A stretch of 29,810 nucleotides of DNA from Brevundimonas sp. UBA2388. Its GTDB lineage: Bacteria; Pseudomonadota; Alphaproteobacteria; Caulobacterales; Caulobacteraceae. The stretch is from positions 1 to 29,810 of the forward strand of contig DDSO01000086.1 of assembly GCA_002343425.1 (NCBI GenBank). The letters run 5' to 3'. The translations under genes and the position numbers were made by a program. Shown piece by piece: positions 7,552 through 12,551 of the stretch (its first letter is position 1; every line of letters starts with the position of its first letter). Below the pieces are notes generated by a model. It was given only the letters and a program-made list of their open reading frames with translations. It had not been told where the DNA came from and did not search any database.

Positions 7552-8688
7552 ATGGCGGAAACAGCGAAGGGACGGGGTGCACGGTCGAATGCGACCGGGC
7601 GGTTCGAACCGGAAACCGTGGAAGCCTTCGATGACGGCTGGACCGGCGACGATGTCGAGGCCGCGCCCCTGCGCACCACCCTGACGCCCGAGCACGCCCG
7701 GACCATCATCGCGAGGAACACCAGTCCGGACATCGGTTTCGACCGGTCCATCAACCCCTACAAGGGCTGCGAACATGGCTGTATCTACTGCTACGCCCGT
7801 CCGTCCCATGCCTTCATGGGCCTATCCCCGGGCCTGGATTTCGAGAGCCGCCTCTTCTTCAAGCCCGAGGCCGCGCGTCTGCTGGAGCAGGAACTCTCAA
7901 AGCCCCGTTACGTCTGCAAACGCATCCACATAGGCGGCAACACCGATCCCTATCAGCCGGTCGAGCGCGAGCTCAACTCGACGCGCTCGATCCTGGAAGT
8001 GATGCAGCGGTTCCAACACCCGTTCAGCATAATCACCAAGTCGGTCCTGATCGCCCGCGACGCCGACATACTCGGTCCGATGGGCCGGGCGGGCCTCGCT
8101 TCGGCCTGTGTCTCCATCACCACCCTCGACAGGGGCCTGGCCCGTGCCATGGAACCGCGCGCCTCGACGCCGGCGAAGCGGCTGGAGGCCATTTCGCGAC
8201 TGGCCGAGGCGGGCTGTCCCGTCACCGTCGGTTTCGCCCCCGTCATACCTGGCCTCAACGATCACGAACTCGAATCGGTGCTGGAGGCCGCGTCGAAGGC
8301 CGGCGCGACCTCGGCCATGTACGTCACCCTGCGCCTCCCGCTCGAGATCAAGGATCTGTTCCGCGAATGGCTGGCTGACGCCCGCCCGGACCGCGCCGCC
8401 CGCGTCATGTCCCTGATCCGCCAGACCCGCGGCGGCAAGGACTACGACGCCGACTGGTCGCAACGCATGAAAGGCACCGGTCCGGTCGCCGAACTGATCG
8501 CCGCCCGCTTCAAGGCCGCGGTGAAACGCTACGGCCTCGACACGCCGCTAAAGCCGGTGGACGAGACACAGTTCCGCGTGCCGGCGGACATGAAGAAGCA
8601 GATGGATCTCTTTGACCTCCCTTCCCCCATTTCGTGGGAAGGTGGCTCGCGAAGCGAGACGGATGGGGGCCGGCCGGATGCAGCCTGA
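7552..8688 (+). CDS. PA0069-family radical SAM protein, spore-photoproduct-lyase-like, probably SOS-regulated
   Basis: Radical SAM enzyme of 378 residues in the PA0069/Rv2578c family, distantly related to spore photoproduct lyase; the substrate of the family is not established. The iron-sulfur site is CEHGCIYC (Cys73, Cys77, Cys80), followed by YARPSHAFMG. Further family segments are HIGGNTDPYQPVE, SIITKS and GFAPVIPGLND, in a partial TIM barrel. Near the C-terminus, residues 350-354 read QMDLF, close to the sliding-clamp-binding pentapeptide QL[SD]LF. The last roughly 22 residues are encoded by a repeat element starting at 8620 and look like a secondary extension. The ATG at 7552 has no strong Shine-Dalgarno. 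The upstream SOS box suggests induction by DNA damage, so a DNA-repair role is inferred. Its end overlaps the DUF559 gene by 11 bases. Confidence 0.9.
   Translation: MAETAKGRGARSNATGRFEPETVEAFDDGWTGDDVEAAPLRTTLTPEHARTIIARNTSPDIGFDRSINPYKGCEHGCIYCYARPSHAFMGLSPGLDFESRLFFKPEAARLLEQELSKPRYVCKRIHIGGNTDPYQPVERELNSTRSILEVMQRFQHPFSIITKSVLIARDADILGPMGRAGLASACVSITTLDRGLARAMEPRASTPAKRLEAISRLAEAGCPVTVGFAPVIPGLNDHELESVLEAASKAGATSAMYVTLRLPLEIKDLFREWLADARPDRAARVMSLIRQTRGGKDYDADWSQRMKGTGPVAELIAARFKAAVKRYGLDTPLKPVDETQFRVPADMKKQMDLFDLPSPISWEGGSRSETDGGRPDAA
8620..8669 (+). repeat. REP-like double-hairpin element, left copy
   Basis: A 50-base unit. First hairpin: CCTTCCC (8620-8626) with GGGAAGG (8636-8642). 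Second hairpin: CTCGC (8646-8650), loop GAA, GCGAG (8654-8658). The tail GGATGGGGG is complementary to the 5' arm. It lies inside the 3' end of the radical SAM gene and just before the DUF559 start. An inverted copy of equal length follows the DUF559 domain at 9017-9066. Confidence 0.88.
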
Positions 8689-9079
8689 ACGTACGATCAA
8701 GAGGGCTCGCCGTTTGCGCAAGACACCGACCCGCGCGGAGGGTTTCTTCTGGTCATTGGTCCGTGACAGAGGTCTGGAAGGTCTTCGCTTCCGACAACAG
8801 GTCCCGATTGGGCAGTATGTCGTCGACTTCGCCTGCCTGTCCGCCCGTCTGATCGTTGAAGCCGATGGCGGCGTGCATGCGCTGAGGACGTTCGACGACG
8901 CCAAACGGGACGCCTGGCTGACCTCGCAGGGCTTTCGGGTTCTGCGCTTTTCCAACGGCGACATCCTTGCCCGGCCAAATCACGTGCTGGCAGAGATCCG
9001 TGAAATCGTTGGCAAGCCCCCATCCGTCAGGCTTCGCCTGACACCTTCCCCCGAGATGGGGGAAGGAAGACGGGTTTAG
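8678..9079 (+). CDS. DUF559 endonuclease-fold protein
   Basis: 133-residue protein of the DUF559 family, which belongs to the PD-(D/E)XK / Vsr-like nuclease fold; its biological role is unknown. Recognisable segments: AEGFFWSLVRDRGLEGLRFR (residues 20-39), the core GQYVVDFAC with Asp50, then LIVEADGGVH with Glu61 and Asp63 (family usually IEVDGxQH), and QGFRVLRFSNGDIL. The catalytic-type acidic residues are therefore present. The ATG at 8678 was chosen because it begins the family region; the longer open frame to 8612 only translates the repeat. The last roughly 22 residues (PSVRLRLTPSPEMGEGRRV) are encoded by the right-hand repeat. It overlaps the radical SAM gene by 11 bases, so translation is probably coupled. 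Its stop overlaps the stop of the convergent gene at 9076. Confidence 0.88.
   Translation: MQPERTIKRARRLRKTPTRAEGFFWSLVRDRGLEGLRFRQQVPIGQYVVDFACLSARLIVEADGGVHALRTFDDAKRDAWLTSQGFRVLRFSNGDILARPNHVLAEIREIVGKPPSVRLRLTPSPEMGEGRRV
9017..9066 (-). repeat. REP-like double-hairpin element, right copy (inverted)
   Basis: Read on the minus strand, this is a 50-base unit aligned without gaps to 8620-8669 with seven differences. Stems: CCTTCCCCC/GGGGGAAGG (9044-9052 with 9058-9066) and GTCAGGC/GCCTGAC (9026-9032 with 9036-9042). Four of the seven differences are paired changes that keep the second stem intact. It encodes the C-terminus of the DUF559 protein. Confidence 0.9.
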
Positions 9080-9483
9080 TCCTCTTCCGCCGCCGACGGG
9101 TCGATCGCATTCGTCACCAGTTCCCGCCAGGTCGGGTCGGTGGCATCGACCAGATCGACGTCCTCCATCAGGGCCACGACCCCGCCGCCGTCGGGCAGGA
9201 TCAGGCCAAGGACTTCCATCTCCTCCCCGTCCGGTCCCAGATGGGTCTCGGCCTGCACGGCCACCGCCGCCTGCTCTCCGTCCTCGTCCCACCAGATCAC
9301 CGGCTGCGGCAGGTCCATGGCGATCGGGCGCGGGTCGTCGGTGTCGCCCAGGGCGAAGACCGCCCGTCGCGCCTGGACATCATCCAGCGTCGCCACCGCG
9401 CCGACAAACGGCGTCAGCCGGGTCCAGTCCTCGGCGTCAAAGCCTCCGCCATCCTCGTCGGGCAGGTTGTCATTCATCGTCAT
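9076..9483 (-). CDS. Conserved-looking small acidic protein, function unknown
   Basis: 135-residue soluble, strongly acidic protein, not recognised. It begins MTMNDNLPDEDGGGFDAEDW and has no signal peptide, membrane segment or Cys. The central part alternates hydrophobic and acidic stretches (AVFALGDTDDPRPIAMDLP, PQPVIWWDEDGEQAAVAVQ) that suggest a beta-rich domain. The start at 9483 gives an ATGA overlap with the stop of the rlmD-like gene, so the two are almost surely translationally coupled. Strong third-position GC supports coding. It could be a partner of the methyltransferase or an unrelated passenger; the sequence does not decide. Confidence 0.8.
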   Translation of the reverse strand: MTMNDNLPDEDGGGFDAEDWTRLTPFVGAVATLDDVQARRAVFALGDTDDPRPIAMDLPQPVIWWDEDGEQAAVAVQAETHLGPDGEEMEVLGLILPDGGGVVALMEDVDLVDATDPTWRELVTNAIDPSAAEED

Positions 9484-10724
9484 CGCCGGAACACCCCCAC
9501 CAGTTCCACATGCGCCGACCACAGGAACTGATCCACCGGACTCACCCGCTCCAGCCGGAAGCCGGCGTCGATCAGGACGCGGGCGTCGCGCGCGAAGGTC
9601 ACCGGATTGCACGACACCCCGACCACGACCGCCGCCTTCGTCCCCGGCAACTGCCGCGTCTGTTCCAGAGCCCCGGCGCGCGGCGGGTCCAGCACCACGG
9701 CGTCGCAGCCGCGCAGGTCATAGGGGGCCAGCGGCCGGCGAAACAGGTCACGCGCCTCGGCCGTGATCCCCTTCATCCCCGGCCCGGTCCCGATCCCCGC
9801 CTTCAGCGCCGCGATCCCCGCCGCCGATCCGTCCGCCGCCAACACCGGCGCCACCGTCGCCAGCGGAAAGGTGAAGGTGCCCGCGCCACAGAACAGGTCC
9901 GCGATCTTCTTCGCCCCGCGCACCGCCTCGACCGCGCGCGCAACCATGGCCGCCTCCGCCTCGGGCACGGCCTGCAGGAAGCCGCCGGGCGGCAGGGGCA
10001 CGGTCGCCGGACCGAAGGCCACCTTCGGCTGCCGCTCCATCATCAGCACCTCGCCTGCGAGGCTCAGTCGCGCCAGCCCGGCCTCGGCCGCCGCCGCGAT
10101 CGCCCGCATCCGCGCGTCGCCGGACAGGCCGCCCGTGCGCCGCTCGACCCCCGTCACATCGACGTCGAGCCCGGTCAGGGTCGCCGTCACATGCAGGGTC
10201 GGGGCCGATTTGGGATGCTCCAGAAAAGCCTCCGCCACCCGTGCCAGCGCCGGAAAGGCCGAGACCAGCCGCGGATCGGCGATCGGACAGGCGGTCACCT
10301 CGACCAGCCGCCAGCTCTTGCGCGCCTTGAACCCCAGCACGACCCGTCCGTCCTCGGCGCGCCGGGCATGCAGGGCCAGTCGCCGACGCGTCCCGGGCGG
10401 CGTCGCCACCGTCGCCTCGATCTCCGTCTCGATCCGCTCGCGCGCCAGGGCCAGCCGCACCTGTTCGCGCTTCCAGTCCAGATAGGGCCCGGCCGCCCAG
10501 TGCTGCAGCGAGCATCCCCCGCAATCGCCATAATGGGGTGAAACCGGCGTGATCCGCTCGGCGCTCGGGGTCAGGATCTCCGCCCCCTCCAGCCGCCCGT
10601 CGCGCACCTCCCCGCGAACGGTCTCGCCCGGCAGGGTCAGGGGCGCAAACACAGGCCCCGTCGGCGTCTCGGCGATCCCGTCGCCCTGCCCGCCTACGCG
10701 GCTGATGGTCAGCGTCTCCGTCAT
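9480..10724 (-). CDS. rlmD: RumA/RlmD-type class I SAM RNA uracil-C5 methyltransferase
   Basis: 414-residue methyltransferase of COG2265, which makes 5-methyluridine in 23S rRNA (U1939 for RlmD) or tRNA. Visible: N-terminal TRAM-like beta domain (residues 1-50), an iron-sulfur cluster region DCGGCSLQHW (Cys68, Cys71) with Cys146 in TACPIADP, SAM motif I IADLFCGAGTFTFPLA, the VLDPPRAG motif, and the catalytic Cys372 in GVSCNPVTFARD. The first cluster Cys of E. coli RlmD (SPHYGDCGGC aligns Ser62 to it) is absent. Alphaproteobacteria often have one COG2265 protein, so assignment to RlmD rather than TrmA is tentative. It starts at the ATG at 10724; the unknown gene at 9076-9483 follows with a 4-base overlap. 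Confidence 0.88.
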   Translation of the reverse strand: MTETLTISRVGGQGDGIAETPTGPVFAPLTLPGETVRGEVRDGRLEGAEILTPSAERITPVSPHYGDCGGCSLQHWAAGPYLDWKREQVRLALARERIETEIEATVATPPGTRRRLALHARRAEDGRVVLGFKARKSWRLVEVTACPIADPRLVSAFPALARVAEAFLEHPKSAPTLHVTATLTGLDVDVTGVERRTGGLSGDARMRAIAAAAEAGLARLSLAGEVLMMERQPKVAFGPATVPLPPGGFLQAVPEAEAAMVARAVEAVRGAKKIADLFCGAGTFTFPLATVAPVLAADGSAAGIAALKAGIGTGPGMKGITAEARDLFRRPLAPYDLRGCDAVVLDPPRAGALEQTRQLPGTKAAVVVGVSCNPVTFARDARVLIDAGFRLERVSPVDQFLWSAHVELVGVFRR

Positions 10725-10738
10725 CGGCCGCTTCTAGA

Positions 10739-10782
10739 GCGAAATCGGTTCGGACGCGATTGCGTGCGGGCTCAGATTTCGC
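10739..10782. repeat. Inverted repeat in the gap between rlmD and the glycine-zipper gene
   Basis: GCGAAATC (10739-10746) and GATTTCGC (10775-10782) are perfect inverted arms around a 28-base loop with internal GCG/CGC pairing potential. It resembles dispersed intergenic palindromes of alphaproteobacteria, but only this copy is in the window. The gap 10725-10931 also holds the nested hairpin at 10810-10860; no gene is supported in it. Confidence 0.4.
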
Positions 10783-10809
10783 GCCACCTCCAGAGGTAAC
10801 TGGCTCCCG

Positions 10810-10860
10810 GCGAAACCTGAACGAAGATGAACGGCCCGATCAAAGGCCGTTCAGTTTCGC
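10810..10860 (+). other. Nested hairpin upstream of the glycine-zipper gene
   Basis: The inner stem TGAACGGCC/GGCCGTTCA (10828-10836 with 10845-10853) has an 8-base loop. An outer stem GCGAAAC/GTTTCGC (10810-10816 with 10854-10860) surrounds it, with unpaired bases only on the 5' side. It lies about 70 bases before the start at 10932 and could be a leader structure; no T-run argues against a terminator. Confidence 0.45.
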
Positions 10861-10931
10861 TGGCCTATTCCTCGCAGCCACAGAGACAGGCGCCGACACC
10901 CGGCGCCCGCTCTCCAGCCAGGATGATGCCG

Positions 10932-11606
10932 ATGTTCGCCCGTCTGCCCCTCAAGACCGCCTTCGGCGCCGCCGCCCTCGCCGCGGCCGGCCTGATGCTG
11001 ACCCCGGCCGCCGCCTCGGCCCAGGCCTACACCTACCAAGGCGATCCCCAGCCCTATGGTGGCTACAGCAGCCAGTCCTACGGCTATGGCCAACAGGCGC
11101 CCTACGGCTACACCCAGCGGCCCGACTATGGCTACGACCGGTCCTACGGCCAGTCGTACGACCGCCCCAACTATAACTGCCGCAGCGAGCGCCGTGGCCG
11201 TACGGGCGCCGGCGCCACCGTCGGCGCGACCTTCGGCGCCGTGCTCGGCTCTCAGATGGGCGCCCGCGGACGCCGTACCGAAGGCAGCGTGCTCGGCGCG
11301 GTGATCGGCGGCGCGCTCGGCGCAGCGGTGGGCAACGACTCGGCCCGCTACTGCAACGACGGCTACAGCGGCCACGTCCAGTATGACGACCGTGGCTACG
11401 ACAGCCGCTACCAGGACTCCGGCCGTTACCGCTACGAGGACCGCGGCTACAGCAGCCAGGGCTATGCCTCGTACGACGATCGCTACGACGACCGCGGCTA
11501 TCAGTACCGGTCGGACGATCGCTACCAGTCCGACTGCCGCCCGCGCGCCGTCCAGAGCCGGGACCAGTACGGCCGCACGGTCACCCGCTACCAGCAGACC
11601 TGCTGA
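10932..11606 (+). CDS. Exported glycine-zipper 2TM envelope protein, Tyr-rich
   Basis: 224-residue envelope protein. A signal peptide (residues 1 to about 32, MFARLPLKTAFGAAALAAAG then AAASAQA) is followed by a Tyr/Gly/Gln-rich stretch. A glycine-zipper 2TM domain follows at about 90-136 (GAGATVGATFGAVLGSQMG and VLGAVIGGALGAAVG). The C-terminal region is full of YDDRGY-like repeats and has a closing Cys pair region. Glycine-zipper 2TM proteins are usually outer-membrane or periplasmic, with poorly known roles. The ATG at 10932 has AGGA 8 bases upstream; ATGs at 10923 and 10926 are alternatives. Followed by a strong terminator at 11664-11696. Confidence 0.88.
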   Translation: MFARLPLKTAFGAAALAAAGLMLTPAAASAQAYTYQGDPQPYGGYSSQSYGYGQQAPYGYTQRPDYGYDRSYGQSYDRPNYNCRSERRGRTGAGATVGATFGAVLGSQMGARGRRTEGSVLGAVIGGALGAAVGNDSARYCNDGYSGHVQYDDRGYDSRYQDSGRYRYEDRGYSSQGYASYDDRYDDRGYQYRSDDRYQSDCRPRAVQSRDQYGRTVTRYQQTC

Positions 11607-11663
11607 CAGAATTGCGCCGCCGATTATTTTTCAGCCCCCCTGTCGATCGGCGGCGTGACGGAG

Positions 11664-11696
11664 ACCCCCGGTGGAGCAATCCACCGGGGGTTTTTT
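11664..11696 (+). terminator. Intrinsic terminator after the glycine-zipper gene
   Basis: An 11-pair stem (11665-11675 with 11680-11690), 4-base loop, then six T residues (11691-11696). It lies about 58 bases after the stop codon. Confidence 0.95.
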
Positions 11697-11758
11697 CATG
11701 TTGGCAGGGGCGCTACCGCTCGCGACGCGGTCGCTCGCTGCTTGAGCGCAGCCCGGCT

Positions 11759-11806
11759 CCTCCCCATGCAATGGGGAGGGGGACCACACGAAGTGTGGTG
11801 GAGGGG
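11759..11806 (+). repeat. REP-like double-hairpin element, third copy
   Basis: A 48-base unit with the same plan as 8620-8669: first hairpin CCTCCCCAT/ATGGGGAGG (11759-11767 with 11771-11779), a second hairpin ACCACAC, loop GAA, GTGTGGT (11783-11799), and a tail GGAGGGG (11800-11806) complementary to the 5' arm. Primary sequence differs, the architecture is the same. It lies in the gap before the end of tlyA and no DUF559 gene is next to it. The remaining bases of the gap 11697-11813 show no gene. Confidence 0.75.
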
Positions 11807-11813
11807 CATAGCC

Positions 11814-12551
11814 TCAGCCTCGGTCCCGCCGCGTAGCCCACAGCAGAAACTCCACATTCCCGTCCCCGCCGGTGATCGGGCTTTCCGTCGTCGCCTGCGC
11901 CGCCCAGCCCTCGCCTTCCAGCCAGGCTGTAACGCTGTTCAGCGCGGCCTGCTGCGCGGACGGATCCTTGACGACGCCCTTCTTCGTCCCGCCGGGCCCC
12001 GTCGCCTCGAACTGCGGCTTGACCAGGGTGACGAGGTCCGCCCCCGGTGCCGCCAGCGACAGGGCTACAGGCAGCACCTTGGCGAGGCCGATGAAGCTGG
12101 CGTCGCAGACGATCAGCCCGGGAGCCTCGGGGATCAGCGCCGGCGCCAGATCACGCGCATCCGTCTGTTCGAGATTGACCACCCGCGCGTCCGCCGCCAC
12201 CCGGGCGTGCAACTGCCCTGATCCGACATCGACCGCGAACACCCGCGCCGCGCCGCGCGACAGGCAGACCTCGGTGAATCCGCCCGTGGAAGCCCCGACG
12301 TCCAGGACAGTCCGCCCCTCGACCACAACGGGCCACAGGGTCAGGGCGTGGTCCAGTTTCAGCGCCCCGCGCCCGACCCAGCGATGAGCATCGGCATAGG
12401 CGATGACTGCATCCTCAGCCACAGCCTGCGACGCCGCCCTGGCGGGGACCCCATCGACCGTGACACCACCCGCCTCAATCGCCGCCTTCGCCCGCGCCCG
12501 GCTCTCGGCCAGTCCGCGCGCGACCAGCAGCTGGTCGAGCCGCGTCTTCAC
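11814..12551 (-). CDS. tlyA: TlyA-family rRNA 2'-O-methyltransferase / haemolysin-like
   Basis: 245-residue protein of the TlyA family, which methylates ribose 2'-O positions in rRNA (C1409 of 16S and C1920 of 23S in mycobacteria). The N-terminal S4 RNA-binding domain (about 1-60) starts MKTRLDQLLVARGLAESRA. The FtsJ-like domain shows LDVGASTGGFTEVCL (SAM site) and residues fitting a K-D-K-E set: Lys in GALKLD, Asp in VCDASFI, Lys in LVKPQFE, Glu in NVEFLLW. The start is GTG at 12551, overlapping the valS stop (GTGA), so it is translated in the valS operon. Despite the haemolysin name in older databases, a modification enzyme is the likely role. Confidence 0.93.
   Translation of the reverse strand: MKTRLDQLLVARGLAESRARAKAAIEAGGVTVDGVPARAASQAVAEDAVIAYADAHRWVGRGALKLDHALTLWPVVVEGRTVLDVGASTGGFTEVCLSRGAARVFAVDVGSGQLHARVAADARVVNLEQTDARDLAPALIPEAPGLIVCDASFIGLAKVLPVALSLAAPGADLVTLVKPQFEATGPGGTKKGVVKDPSAQQAALNSVTAWLEGEGWAAQATTESPITGGDGNVEFLLWATRRDRG

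Noticed and set aside
11360..11600. Apparent short repeats that might suggest a CRISPR or satellite array
   Set aside because: They are codon-level repeats of YDDRGY-like peptides in the glycine-zipper protein; spacing is irregular and no cas genes are present.
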